Source: Anastrepha obliqua
Lineage: Eukaryota > Arthropoda > Insecta > Diptera > Tephritidae
Direction of reading: 5' to 3'
Length of the DNA: 64,000 bases
NCBI RefSeq assembly: GCF_027943255.1
Contig: NC_072892.1
Coordinates: forward strand, 161,574,792 to 161,638,791
The position numbers and the translations under genes are program-made. Shown piece by piece: positions 23,385-34,914 of the stretch. Position 1 is the first letter of the stretch; each line of letters opens with the position of its first letter. The notes beneath the pieces are model-generated. The model ran no database searches and was not told the origin of the DNA. It was given only the letters and a program-made list of their open reading frames with translations.

Positions 23385-25520
23385 CACCCCAGCGCGTCGC
23401 GAAAAGAATATACCCGCGGTAAGGCATGCCTGTAGTAAGAGACGACTAAATTTCGGCAGGTGGTGGGCCCGTCGTAAAAGGACTCTTATACTCCGGAAAT
23501 TTAGAGCTGTAAAGCTCGACAGCATCGAGACCATTAAGATCCTGATTATGGTATACTGGAAAAATTATCCGTAGTAAACACTCTAAGGGCTGAAGAAAGT
23601 AGTATTCTATCATCTCAGTACTGGAGGGCGACAACTCACCGAAATGGCTGATATTAACCTAGTCACTAACAATCACCTCCGTCTCTCCTAAGCACCCTGG
23701 CAGGTCTTCAAGTACATTCGATGCTACGTCACCATTAAATGGGTGGTACAGGTTCAGTTGAGACAACTCCTGACTAGTGTCTGATTTTGACTCTGCACAC
23801 AAATTCCCATAAGGACTCTTTTCAACCCTCGCGTGGCTCCGGTGCGCTTTCATAGACAACCACGGGAATATTGTTTTTTATAAGACAATTGTACGTCGTG
23901 CGGAGATAGCGGCTTGAAGCGGAGACTAAAGAAATAAAAATGGCACAACAAGAAAAACAACAAACAATAAACAAAGAAAGCGTAAACGAGAGAAGCGTGT
24001 TCAAAAAGAGCAGCAGAGTACTCCAACTTCCATTCCTGAGCACACCTCAATCATCAAAAATGGCAAAGGAGAGTACAGCGGCTCCCGAAGGCAAGCCTAA
24101 CAAAACAACAGCAAAGACTTTAATCGATACATCGAAACACTCAACACAATACCCACTTCTACACAAACCGGACTACTGTTGTACTATCACAGTTCTCCAA
24201 AACTTCAGTTCTTACAGAAAGCCGCCGAAGAAGAATCCCTTACGAAATGCAAAAGGGCGATAAATAAAATGAAGCTTGCGTTACTAAAGCAAAAGAACGT
24301 CAGCATGGACATAAAAGATGGAGTATCAGAACTGGAATAAATGTTCGATGTAATTGTTAGCTACCGTCGAAACTGTATGACGGCAGAAAGAGAAACACAA
24401 AATAGTGCCACAAAAAGAGCAAACGAACCTATACGAGGTATTATTGAGGCCACACCTAGCCCATCTGCGAACTCCCAACAGTCGCTCGCAACACACGAAC
24501 ATAAAAGACGAAGAAGGACAATAGCAAATTGTCGGCGAAAAAAGAAGCCGAATTAGAAATACTGGGTTCCACGTCTGGCCCTGAAAAAGTAAATACGGCA
24601 AAAGCGAAAATACCGTTAAAAGCAAGCCTTAATCGGAAGTACTCTCATCACCCGCAGAAGTACACGGCTCCGTGAATGTCCCAAGAAACCTCCGTAGCAA
24701 AATAAAGCCCGACAACGCTGAAGCCAAAATAAAAGCCGTTCGTAAAACAAGAGCGACAGCAATACTGGTCGAGCTAGATAAAGGGGAGTAGATCAAGCCC
24801 ACCTTCTGGGAGGCACTAACTCCGACTGTTATTACAGACCTTAAACCGAAAACTACGATAGAGATGCGTGACTTTGATTATCTTACTACAGAGGAGTAAC
24901 TGGCTGGGTGAGCCGCAAAATGCGATCAGCTAAGACTCAAGCGTTGATTCAAGTGTGTCAGGGCATTCCACCTAATATGGAATTGTAAGGGGCCCGACAG
25001 AAAGAACCAATGTCTCTGCATTAGATGCGGCAAACCCGTCCAAAAGCTTAACAAAAGCACCAAAACTCCAAAATGCTGTTTGTGGTCTGAAGCAAATCAC
25101 CGTTCGACTGATCATACACCTGGATCGGGAAGATGCGCGAAATATAAGAGCAAATGCGTGAAATGTATATACTGTTAAAAAACATGCACAAAAGCAAACC
25201 GGTAGATGCGTCCCTATCGCAACTAGTAGCAGAAAAGAACAACTACGTTGTTATAATCAGTGAGTCAGGATAGTTCTGAAACGAAACTCGCAGCAGACAG
25301 ACGGCCCAAATGCTTTCCATTTCTAGAACTACCTGTTAAAAATAAGAAAAAGCGAACACTCCAAACACTTTTCCCACTACTCGCGTTGGGAACAAGAACG
25401 TTGGAGACGGCAGTCAGTTATATAACCACTGGAAATGTGATCGACAAAATGCTAAGCAGCGTAGAAACGTGGCAAATTATTCGTAGATTCGCGATTCGTA
25501 TACATTACGGATGAAAAATC
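23385..25520 (+). mobile_element. LINE relic: 5' leader, ORF1 (gag-like) with zinc knuckles, start of endonuclease
   Basis: The leader has GGTAAGGCATGCCTGTAGTA and GAGACGACTAAA. A plausible ORF1 start is at 23,940 (MAQQEKQQ). With frameshifts it runs through AINKMKLALLKQKNVSMDIK (about 24,220-24,290) and VRKTRATAILVELDKG (about 24,740), to TTIEMRDFDYLTTEE (about 24,855-24,898). Then come two degenerate knuckles, CLCIRCGKP and KCCLW.EANHRSTDH, with GRCA (25,015-25,140). ORF2 appears to open with SLSQLVAEKNNYVVIISES (about 25,210-25,268), like the start of a LINE endonuclease. ORF1 proteins of this type bind element RNA. Several stops make it inert. Confidence 0.82.
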
Positions 25521-25658
25521 GGAACCTGAGCGCAGGCACTCAAGTATAGGTCTCGTAATGAGAAAGATGGAACGCCACTCTGAAGTAATGCGAAAGCGTT
25601 TCCTGTTGGAGCGACATGTGTCTCATCCACAAAAATAATGCATTTTCTTTTATTTTAT

Positions 25659-26325
25659 TTAAGGGGTTAAAGATAGTCAGAATTTTCAAAAAAATGTATT
25701 TTTGCATTTTTTTTAAATATAATATATTAAAAATATTGTGTGAAAATTTGAAGTGAATACGCCAAATCTTTTTCGAGTTATTTAACAATTAACAAAGGGC
25801 GAGCGGGCGCTCCGGAGCCTTCAAACAAAACTTTTAATGGGCTTTTTTCGAAACTATGCTTTTGGACTGGTGATCACTGTAGCTTAATAACCGCTGGGTA
25901 GATTTCAATAAAATTTATACTGCTTTTGAAAAACATAAAAAACTCCTGCCTCATCGAAGGATTTTGTATTTGAAAAATTTCGATATTTTTTAAATAATTA
26001 ATTGTCGGTTTTTTAGCTCGAAAATCTGAGAAATATTTGCTGAGGCCGCCATATTGTTAATTTAAAAAAAAACTTCGATCAGGCTCAAGATTATCTATTT
26101 ATAAAACTAATTTCTCTTGTCCGATTTATTTCAGATGAGTCGCCAAGGACTTGTGATGATCACCGCAAGGGACTTCTGGAGAAACGGGCTCAACATAAAA
26201 GCGAAACCTTTTACAATTATTAATTTTTTTTTTGTAAAGCAAAGTAAAGTAAAGCAATAGACTAGCAAAAAAAAGTTATTGAAAATCGGAATTTTTTCGG
26301 GATTCTGACTACCCCAACCACTTAA
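25659..26325. mobile_element. TTAA-flanked terminal-inverted-repeat element, copy 2 (667 bp)
   Basis: The left end is TTAAGGGGTTAAAGATAGTCAG. The right end read inwards is TTAAGTGGTTGGGGTAGTCAG, so the inverted repeat is imperfect. The interior is shared with the element at 57,490-58,004: TTCGAGTTATTTAACAAT, GGGCGCTCCGGA, GACTGGTGATCACTG, GGTAGATTTCAATAAAAT and TGCTTTTGAAAAACATAAAA. It has no transposase frame. It lies just downstream of the LINE ORF1 relic. Non-autonomous; superfamily unproven. Confidence 0.88.
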
Positions 26326-28059
26326 TTTTGCTTTATTTAAATTTTATTTTACTTTATTTTATTTCAGTTAATTTTTATTTTAATTTATTTTATTTATATT
26401 TTTATAATGTTCTAAAATTCTTTTGCTTGTCTTAAACAAATTACGTCAATGACTTGCAGACTAACGTCGCGAAATGAAATTAAATGACAAGAAAAGGCCA
26501 TTGCCCGAGAACTTTCTAAGTTCACTTTCTAGCACCCAACCCCTCTAAAGTATCCTTAGAAGATGTCAAATTGCGTGTTGATATATGGCAAAATAATTAT
26601 TACCCACTTATCCGTCAATCAACAAGCAATTTTAGTATACAAATAAGAAAAGATGCATTCCAAAGTTCAAAATCAATTTCCTCTATTGAAAACTCACTGC
26701 AACACCGTAAGTCAAATGGTAATAAAAGAACAATGTAAAGAAAAAATTGCCAACGAAGCAACGTCGCGCCTTATGCTGTAGAGTCGCTGTGTCCAGACTA
26801 CAGACGAAACGCAGCTGGAGAACTGAATATATCGATAGCTCTACAATCAACCAGCTCTCGGAGCTAACTTCGCATTGCTATCATTAAAAGAGGCAGTCTC
26901 CAGCTGTAATTGTTTTCACTGTTGTGCGACGCATGTAGCTGCTGCTGCAGCATAAGCGTACCGACATGCTTGCCACCAAGTTAACTACCCAATAAATTGT
27001 TGCAACAATGTAGCAGAGCTTGTTAGCAAATGCCCTGTTCTAGCATAATTCTAATAGATGTGCTGCCAAACGGACACATTTCAGGCAATTAATTAAGCAG
27101 TTCATCATGGAACGTACATTTGTGCGATTGCTATAAAAGTGGTGTTGTGTTGGTGGTGTTGTTTGGCGATAGGAAAAGGGCATCGATAGTAATCTGGCAA
27201 AAATCTGTAAGTGCTTTCTAATACTTGTTTGCTAGTAAAGTACGTAGTGCATTCTTCTCGGCAGTGTGTAATTCTTCACTCTTTAACTCTTCCTATAAAT
27301 TTTTTATTGCATTTCTTTTCCAAAGCACAAACATTTTTCCACTACTTTAAATCGCTCGGCAGCAGCGGCATCTTTCAACACTAAAGTGACTTAGTAGCAA
27401 TTTGAAAAATGTGATGGCATGCCAACACAAAGCCACTTGAAGGTAGCAATAATTGCTGTTAACTACTACAGCTTGCGTGTAGTTGTCAGATAGCTGCGAA
27501 AGCAAAGCTTCCCTGTAGTAAATTAATGAAACGAAATACGCACTCACGACTAGTACGATTTCGTTAATTTCGAATATGCCAAAGTAATGACATCTATGCA
27601 GTTGGTGTTACCGGCGTCAAAGGTGAAGAAAAAGGCAAATAACCAAATTTCTCATAAAGTTTGACCGCGTGATGCAGTGAGCAGCTGAAAATTTTTCAAG
27701 ATGACTTCAGAAATCGAAAATGTATACTTCGAGTACTTCATAGTAGTAAATTTTCCTTCAAAAAGCATTTAGTAAACATATTTCGGAATAGTCAATGCAC
27801 CTGAGAAAGGGTTAGAAATACTTTAGAGTAGTCAGCTAATCAAATTTATTACGAGTATTTCAGAAAAAATTAAATCAATATGCGTTAGAGTAGTCAATTG
27901 TATTTCAGAATAATGAGATATATTTACTCTAAAAAATATCAAACGTACCTCGGAATATTTTTAAAAATATTCTAAATTATTTAGAAACCAGCATTAGCAC
28001 TCTTAAGAGTATTAAAGTCTTCTCTCTCGGTGAAAAAAACTATCATTTCATAAGTCTCC
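26326..28059. other. Non-coding interval with loose AGAGTAGTCA repeats
   Basis: No gene is seen. About 27,700-28,000 contains loosely repeated phrases (TTTCGGAATAGTCAATGC, TTTAGAGTAGTCAGCTAATC, TTAGAGTAGTCAATTGTATT), suggesting a worn short tandem family. The rest is ordinary AT-rich sequence. Confidence 0.4.
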
Positions 28060-28475
28060 CATCTTGCTTGTCCACTGTACGAAGTAGAAGTTTGGACGTT
28101 GACAACATCCGATGGATCATCCTTTGGAGTAGTCGAGAGAAAGATTCTACGAAAGGTTTTTGGGCCTTAAGACCTTTGTATGAGAAAGGCGAGTTTAGCA
28201 GGCTATAGAACAATGAGCTATATGAGCTTTACGACGGCATAGACATAGTGCAGTGAAGAGATTCAGCATCTCTGCTGCTTAGTTCATATCACCCGAATGA
28301 ATTTGAACGCTACATTTCTAAAAGTATTCGACGCGATAACAGCTGTTGGTAGCAAAGGAGGAGCAAGGCCTCCTTTGCGTTGGAAATATCAGCTGCAAAG
28401 AAGGACTTGTATTCACTGGGTGTGCCAAATTGCCGCCGATTAACAGAAAGGTAAACGACTGAACTTGACAGTATA
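28060..28475 (+). mobile_element. RTE-like LINE C-terminus, copy 2 (eroded)
   Basis: The reading is EVEVWTLTTSDGSSFGVVER, KILRKVFGP, then after stops FLKVFDAITAVGSKGGARPP and LRWKYQ. It aligns block by block with the copies at 19,960 and 45,390, but has several stops and shifts. The LGHVVRM block has become CLVHITRMNLN. Confidence 0.8.
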
Positions 28476-28484
28476 TAGATAAGC

Positions 28485-28870
28485 TTTAAACGGCATTAAT
28501 CGGGAAACTCTCAACACCTTCCTAAACTCCCGATCACGGATTTCACAGTCCACTCCGTTATCGGAGTCCAACTACCACCTATTGCAGATGAAGAGCTTCA
28601 GCTGCCTCGCGAAGCCCGAGTAGCTTTGGCTTAATTACGGTCTGCCAAAAAAATAATATAAAAAAAGAAATACAGTAAGGCACGTCGCACGATACTAACC
28701 ACCTATTCTTATGCCCACTTAATACCACTCATCTAACACCCCTTTCCCTCTGGACCGAACAGCACGTTTTCTGGGCCTACCGCTAGAAAGGTTAGACGAT
28801 GACGATCGGTGAATACACCACACTGGTAGAGTCGAGTATACTGCTCCCCAAAAACAACAACTGGCGCGCT
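28485..28870 (+). mobile_element. Jockey-clade LINE C-terminus, internally deleted
   Basis: The first block reads VQLPPIADEELQLPREARVA (about 28,557-28,616), matching the ELxLPRxxRxxLAQLRSG signature of Jockey-type C-termini. After a gap with the LRSG continuation missing, a second block reads THLTPLSLWTEQ (about 28,731-28,766), then shifts to ARFLGLPLERLDDDDR and a stop near 28,812. The intervening zinc-binding segment (CPxC...H.FNC) is deleted. Clade assignment is from motif order. Confidence 0.75.
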
Positions 28871-29515
28871 TTACTAAATTCGCTTGAGGATTATCGCACC
28901 AATCTAGAAAAAGAGGGAGTTTTATATATTCCCCAGTTACTATTATAAAAAAGTGAAATAGCGCCAACAAGTCCTGGATCTAAAACTACTGAATGCAATG
29001 CATTTCCCTACAGGGTCGCCCTCAAGCACACACACTTTCGCATACACACATATATCTATTATTTCATATTATGGCATATAATACCGGGATAAAGCGATCC
29101 AAGACACGGCAGTCCCGTACTTCTTACCTTATCTCGAAGTACCGAGCTTAAGTCTTCGGGATCTTGGAATTCTGTCATATGATTTAATTCAAAATAAAGA
29201 TAATTCTAGTAATAATGAATGAAATATTTATATTAATGAATGAAAACTTAATTCATCAATCAAATTCAACCTGATGAAGGTACTGAAAATTTTGTAATTT
29301 GAAAAGTCGAACCAAGAAGCACCAAGAGATTTGGTAACTCCTTAAACTCTCAGGCTAAAAAGCGCATTGCATTTAGGGATCTGGAAAGTCAAACGGTAGA
29401 TAGTTAAGGAGAGAAGTAACAGAAGAAAAAGATAGGATCGAATAGAGACATAGAGGTTACTAGACCTGTGAGAATTTGCCAGACTCTTTGTTAAATTTGA
29501 AAATATCCTGCGTTG
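28871..29515. other. Non-coding interval, no gene seen
   Basis: The start contains CTGGCGCGCTTTACTAAATT, which resembles the tail of the RTE-like copy at 45.8 kb and may be a further scrap. The rest is unrecognised. Confidence 0.4.
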
Positions 29516-30500
29516 AAATCCAAGTAGTCAGAGTAGTGGGCAGGTGTACTCCTCAAGGTGGTGTGCTATCACTGCTCCTATGGCTACTAGTGGTTAACGG
29601 GATACTAAAGAAATTTTAGGGGAAAGCCCCCATGCTAATGGCATAAGCGGATGGCATTGCCATAGTAGTAACGGGAAAATGCCCTAGCGCTATCAGTAAC
29701 ATCATGACAAATACTCAAGGATCGGTTCAGCAATGGGCACACCAGGAAGGACATGACCTAAATGCGGACAAAACGGATACGATACTATGTGTTTACAAGA
29801 AACTTTAAAATCCCACGGTGCAGCTTTTCATTGGGTTGCGTGCCACAAGGGCATTGAAAGGAACGAGATATTAGACCATATAGCAAAAGAGGGGGTCTAT
29901 CTATCCTCGGATTTTGTCAATGAAATACCAAAGTCAATGTTATACAACGAACTAGACGAAAACACGAAGAAACAATTCAGTTCAAGATGGGAAAGCCTGC
30001 CCACTTGCAGGAATACAAAGATCTTGCGTAAACAAGACGATCACAGACGTACATCTGCGATCGATATGGACCGAACCGGACTATGCGTGACAAAAACTGA
30101 TGAACAAAACTGATGTTAACTGTCATGTCCGACCGATTGTCGCAGATCCTCTTGCCATTAAGCAGAAAGGACTGTAGGCAACTGGGTGAGCTGATGACGG
30201 GTCGCTTTCTATGGGTGAAGCACATGGAAAAGGTAGGCATCTCAGACAGTGCACTCTGCCCAGCATGTGGAAAGGAGAATGAGATGGCGGACCACTTTCT
30301 GTGCGTCTGCCCGGCCTGCTCGAATCAGACTTGAAGTCTTTGGCACTGATGAGTTAAGAAGCAACCACCTTGACTCATTGGCACCACAAGATCTACTTAG
30401 ATTTCTTCGGAGGTTGGATAGATTTTAAGAAAATTAAAAAGGGAAGTCGAGTGCAGTACAATAGACTTAATGTTGGCTGTACTTGCTAGTTGTGCCGGCA
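29516..30500 (+). mobile_element. RNase-H LINE relic with large internal deletion
   Basis: The RT core survives as CTPQGGVLSLLLWLLV (29,548-29,595) and an active-site block reading A-stop-ADGIAIVV where YADDIAIVV is expected, so the catalytic box is destroyed. After WAHQEGHDLNADKTDTILC the sequence jumps directly into the RNase H end (FHWVACHKGIERNEILDHIA, 29,828-29,890). The C-terminus follows: GRFLWVKHMEKVGISDSALC, CGKENEMADHFLCVCPAC. The 3' UTR carries GAGTGCAGTACAATAGACTT. It is the same family as the relics at 15.7 and 59-60 kb and close to the one at 2.3-4.5 kb. Confidence 0.88.
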
Positions 30501-30549
30501 CAAACAAAAGAAAAGAAGGCGTGACAACCCAATCAGTTGAACCTAACCT

Positions 30550-30815
30550 AACCTAAATGGCGTCGTACGTCAATCATATTTGACCCTTGACTGAATTCAA
30601 CAGCGGCAGCATAAAAACAGACAACCAATGGAAGGCGTAAAAGACAAAATGGAGATTTTCAGCACTCAAAATTATTTTTTTATTTAGTAAAGAAGTTATT
30701 AAGTAGACAAAACGGTACTATATCGAAACAGGCACTCAAAACAATTTTTTTATATTAGTAAAGAAGTTATTAAAAAAAATATTGGATGATTAATTTTGCG
30801 CCACCTTGTACTAAA
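30550..30815 (+). mobile_element. Small terminal-inverted-repeat element (TACAAGGTGGCGC family), right-end copy
   Basis: This copy carries the blocks CGTCAATCATATTTGACC, AACAGACAACCAATGGA, GGAGATTTTCAGCACTCAAA and AGTAAAGAAGTTATTAA. It ends GATTAATTTTGCGCCACCTT, the inverse of the left end seen at 35,588 (ACAAGGTGGCACAAAATTAA). A partial duplication of its middle lies at 30,655-30,750. The left end is missing. It has no coding capacity. The family fits a short element with TA-flanked ends, probably Tc1/mariner-related; that is an inference. Confidence 0.78.
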
Positions 30816-31021
30816 TAATATAAAGGATATTATTTCAAAACAAAGACTCAAAATCATTTTTTTTAATAAAGAAGATATTAACAACAAAAATTTTGGATGA
30901 TTAATATTGCGCCACCTTGTACTAAGTAGTCTAAACGATGCTACTTCAAAACAAACACTAAAAAAAATATAGTTTAGTAAAGAAGTTATTAAAAAAAATG
31001 AATGATTAATTTTGCGCTACT
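30735..31021 (+). repeat. 105-111 bp tandem array built from the right half of the TACAAGGTGGCGC element, left part
   Basis: The terminal word GCGCCACC or its variant recurs at 30,798, 30,909 and 31,014, a spacing of 111 and 105 bases. Each unit reads CACTCAAAATCATTTTTTTT, TAGTAAAGAAGTTATTA, GGATGATTAATTTTGCGCCA, CTTGTACTAAGTAGTCTAAA, CGATACTATTTCGAAACAA. The array resumes at 31,985 beyond the mariner. Confidence 0.87.
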
Positions 31022-31978
31022 TTGTGTTGTACTGGCGCGTCACCAAAGATGTGTGTGGCCTGGCGTTGTCCTGATGGAAGATAATTCGGCCTCTGTTGAT
31101 CAAAGATGGCCTCTTCTGCATGAGTGCTGCATTCAAGCGGTCCAGTTGTTGGCAGTACAGGTCCGAATTGAGCGTTTGGCCATAGGGGAGCAGCTCATAG
31201 TGGATGATTCCCTGCCAATCTCACCAAACACACAGAAGAACCTTCCTGGCCGTCAATCCAGGCTTGGCCACCGTCTGGGCAGCTTCACCGCTTTTCGACC
31301 ACGACCGTTTGCACTTCACGTTGTCGTAAGTGACCCACTTTTCATCGCCAGTCACCATCCGTTTCAAAAACGGGTCGATTTTGTTGCGATTCAGAAGCGA
31401 TTCGCATGCATCCATACGGGCAAAAATGTTTTTTTGCGTCAAGTCGTGTGGCACCCATACATCAAGCTTCATTTTGAATCCAAGCTTCTTCAAATGGTTT
31501 ATAACGGTTTGATGGCTCATGCCCAGCTCTTGGCCGATGCTACGGCTGCTACTATGCCGGTCTCTTTCGATCAATTCAGCGATTTTATCGCAATTTTCGA
31601 CGACAGGCCTTCCGGGCCGTGGCGCATCTTCGATCACCTCTGCACCAGAACGAAAACGTTGAAACCATCGTTGTGCGGTGGAAATGGAAACTGTATCGGG
31701 TCCAGAAACTGCACAAATTTTATTGGCAGCATGAGATGCATTTTTGCCTTTATCGTAGTAGTACTGTAAAATATGCCGTATTTCCTCTTTATTTTGCTCC
31801 ATGTTTGCGACGCTATAACTCACGAACGACTAAAAGCAAACAACAATTAATCAAACATGTGTGAGCACGTGAAAAGAGCTTTCCAAAAAGCGATGTATAC
31901 GATGCGACGTATACAACTAGAACTACGCGCTTGCAAAGACAAGCTTGCGGAAATACCGCAAGACTTTTTTGACAACCT
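31022..31978 (-). mobile_element. Mariner element with transposase, 3'-truncated, inserted in the array
   Basis: Transposase starts at 31,802 (MEQNKEEIRHILQYYYDKGK) and reads open leftwards through the helix-turn-helix (RSIGQELGMSHQTVINHLKK) and VPHDLTQKN to the first catalytic block MVTGDEKWVTYDN. One TGA replaces a Trp after KVLLCVW near 31,221. Beyond it the frame stays open through GIIHYELLPYGQTLNSDLY and the second catalytic block FHQDNARPHTS (about 31,065), then stops. The third Asp block and the C-terminus, about 80 residues, are missing. The right edge reads, inwards, AGGTTGTCAAAAAAGTCTTG beside TA, consistent with a mariner inverted repeat. It cannot be active. Confidence 0.93.
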
Positions 31979-31984
31979 TATATT

Positions 31985-32175
31985 ATAAACAACACTATTT
32001 GAAAACAAATACTCAAAATCATTATTTTTTGAGTACTAAGTGGTCTAAACGATACTTTTTCGAAACAAACACTCAAAATCATTTTGTGTTTTTTTGTAAA
32101 GAAGTTATTCAAAATAATAAAAAATTGGATGAATAATTTTGCGCCACCTTGTACTAAGCAGTCTCGAAGTGATTC
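31985..32175 (+). repeat. 105-111 bp tandem array, right part beyond the mariner
   Basis: It resumes with ACAAATACTCAAAATCATTA, has a second CACTCAAAATCATTTTGTGT, and ends in GAATAATTTTGCGCCACCTT (terminal word at 32,141). The phrases TCTAAACGATACTTTTTCGA and AACAAACACTCAAAATC match units left of the mariner. Confidence 0.85.
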
Positions 32176-33865
32176 TGTTTCGAAACAGAGTTGACCTTTC
32201 TTCTATCATTTCCTTTAGAATATATATTATTTCTCCAATAAAATGCGAAGTTACTTAAATTTACGACATTTCGGAGTTGCAATTTTAAAATCCCGAAAAC
32301 CCACAACTCACACTGTAATGCGGGATTGAAAGTCAGAAACTCATACTTTTAACGTTTATAGTTCCTGCTTGTGCCTTTGCTGCGCGACGGCATTAAGTGA
32401 TTAATAAAATTTCGATTATGTGCTAAAGTTGTGGAATTGTAAATAGTTTGGGTGTAAAAAATTCAATGACTACGAAAGGCAGCAGATGCAGGTTGCAGCA
32501 TGAAAAATCGTGTTTATTTATTTATCGACTTATTTATGCTGCAAACAAATGGAAAAAATCAATTGCAACACTCATATTTGAGAAAAAAAAAATTATTAAC
32601 AGTAATTTTCGTTGTTGGGCAAATCATTAATTTCAAGTGTGAAATTATGTGAAAAAACAACAAAGCAGAAACGAAAAAACAAAAGCGGGTATAAACACCT
32701 GACCAGCAAAAGCAATTAGTTCCAGTTAACCTAATCACCTCGGGGGCAAGCAAGCAGCCATCCAAATATTTGCGGCTAATAGTTTTCAAGTTGAAATTCT
32801 TCCGCTTGCACCTTTGACCTACTACCACATACACCATATATGTGTGTACAAGTATGTACATATAAACATAAACACAAGCATGCTCAGGTGCTTATCAACA
32901 CAGTAACCCATAAACCCAGTTGAAGTTCAAGAGAGACCTCCGGGCTTCCTCACAGGGTTATAAATACCAAAACACAAACGGCTCCGCTACATTGCAGCTC
33001 TGTAAAGACTTTTTTTAATTATTATCATTACTTAATTTTTCGGTTTTCGACACTTTTAGCAACTTTGCGGCATCACAGTTCGAGTTGGATATTATTTGAA
33101 AGTTGATTAATGATGACAAAAGCAAAGCAAATTCACGACAAGCTTAAAACGGTATGTAATTTGTTGTCAACAGCTAGCGCAGGAAGGATGAGTGAGCGTA
33201 AAAATTGACAGGCAAAACTCATTAGTCATTACCACAAATACAAAAAAAAAGAAATTGTTGATTTGCTATGCCTTGCACAGCACTTAAGATTTCAGTGCCT
33301 CGACTGTCGTTTGCCGCACTGCCTGGATATCTGGCAGTCCAGTAATGGCTATTCAAATTGTTAATAACTCGAGGTATGCACATTAAATGAGCTTAGCTTA
33401 GTGAAAATCCCTCTTCGTTTGTAGTACCTCCCGCTTCTGTAGACAAACAAATCACATTAGCAATAGGCCTCGTTCACATTATGCATTGCGAAGTCATTCA
33501 TCCGATTGCCATGAAATTATTGTGAGTAGTTGTGAGTATGGCTAGGAAGATTTGCGAACTTCTTTGAGCCAAATGAACGGCGCTGGGATTGTAATTTCTA
33601 CCTATAACTAAAAAAAATTTAGGAAATAGTAGATCGCTAGATGTCGCTGGTGTCGAAATATTCCAAAACATCGTATTTAGAGTCCGATTTTGTTCATACG
33701 TGGTTACATTTTAACTACTTCAAATTAAATGTTTCTGAAATATGTAAACCTTCATTTACGGGCATCAGAATGGCTGGCATCAAAATGCTCAAATTCACAT
33801 AATACTCATACTTACCCTATGATCGAAAAGTACGGGGAAGGTGATGTTGACTGTTTTCTTGCCAA
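32176..33865. other. Non-coding interval, no gene seen
   Basis: Apparently unique sequence with short poly-A runs and a brief TATA/CATA stretch at 32,825-32,870. Around 33,780-33,865 there may be remains of the upstream part of the next mariner, but I cannot read them securely. Confidence 0.45.
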
Positions 33866-33867
33866 GA

Positions 33868-34275
33868 CGTAGTGCACTATCAGTATCTTCCATCGGGCCA
33901 GACAGTAGTCAATAAAGAATATTATTTATCCGTTTTGAAGCGTTTGAGAGGTGCTGTACGTCGCAAACTGCCTGAAATGTGGGCAAACAATTCTTGGAAT
34001 TTGCTTTTTGATGCTAACGCGCCATCGAACCGAGCCCAAATTGTGCTGGATTACCATCGTACAAGCACCGCCCCGTGTGACTTCTTTTTGTTTCCCAAGT
34101 TGAAATTACCACTTCGTGGAAGTACATTTAAGTCGACAGAGGAGATCAAAGAGAATGCGACGAAGAAGCTGAAGGGCAGCCCTTCTTCGGCCTACCAGGG
34201 GTGCATGGAGGACTGGGTTAAACGTTGCTACATGTGTGTTGCCTCAGACGGGTCATATGAAGGGTCATTGAAGAA
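33868..34275 (+). mobile_element. Mariner-like transposase C-terminal relic
   Basis: The open frame reads HYQYLPSGQTVVNKEYYLSV, LKRLRGAVRRK, MWANNSWNLLFDANAPSNRA, then APCDFFLFPKLKLPLRGS and GCMEDWVKRCYMCVASDGSY. The second catalytic block, normally HHDNAPSH, reads FDANAPSN. Between it and the APCD block only 22 residues remain where the mariner DD34D spacing requires 34, so about 12 residues have been deleted. The N-terminus and first catalytic Asp are absent. The frame continues past the natural end by chance to 34,465. The type differs from the copies at 31.0 and 62.7 kb. Confidence 0.88.
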
Positions 34276-34880
34276 CTCTGTTTTGTTTCATTTAAACATC
34301 CCGTTACTTTCTGATCATAAGGCCTTTAATTACGCAAGAAGAAATATGTCATCTGTGGTCAAGATATTTGCAGAAATTGGCTGCCACGCGACAGCAGAGT
34401 TCTGCTCTCTCATTTCACGCGTATTCACACACTCGTCCAATCAGTCGTTGTTCAGAAGGAAATGAAGTAAGAGCTGCGTGGATTTTTTCTTATATCCACA
34501 ACACAAGCTCAGTTTTTTCGTAAACAAGCCACTTTGAAGGCCCCGGTGACGTCAGACAAACAGCTGATTCTTTCAAATTCGCTGAGAGTCGCTTAACAGT
34601 TTGATCTTGGCTGCACCGTGAATTATTTTCACTAAGGTTCTCCCTTGGATTTTGAAGAGGAAGAGGTTAAGCATAGATATACCCGGCGACAAAGCAATAT
34701 TTCAATATTTTGAGCAGTTTTGACCATTTTTTTTTCCTTCTGCTGAACTGTTGAGCTGACTATTTTTGGTAAAAATGTAGATATCACAGCCTCACAAAAA
34801 CTATGTACATAAATCGAAGTTTAAAATTGTATACAAAAATTAGAAAAATGTATCAAACTATTCATTCCAATTACATGGTT
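34276..34880. other. Non-coding interval, no gene seen
   Basis: Includes the read-through after the mariner relic and unassigned AT-rich sequence. Confidence 0.4.
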
Positions 34881-34914
34881 TTAATTAGAGTTCTAGAAAT
34901 ATATTTGGTGTGCT

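Noticed and set aside
31002..31769. Plus-strand open frame of 255 codons
   Set aside because: It is the antisense shadow of the mariner transposase, whose domains read correctly on the minus strand.
34275..34465. Extension of the mariner frame beyond the natural transposase end
   Set aside because: The family ends at the ASDGSY block. The remaining ~60 codons are read-through of non-coding sequence.
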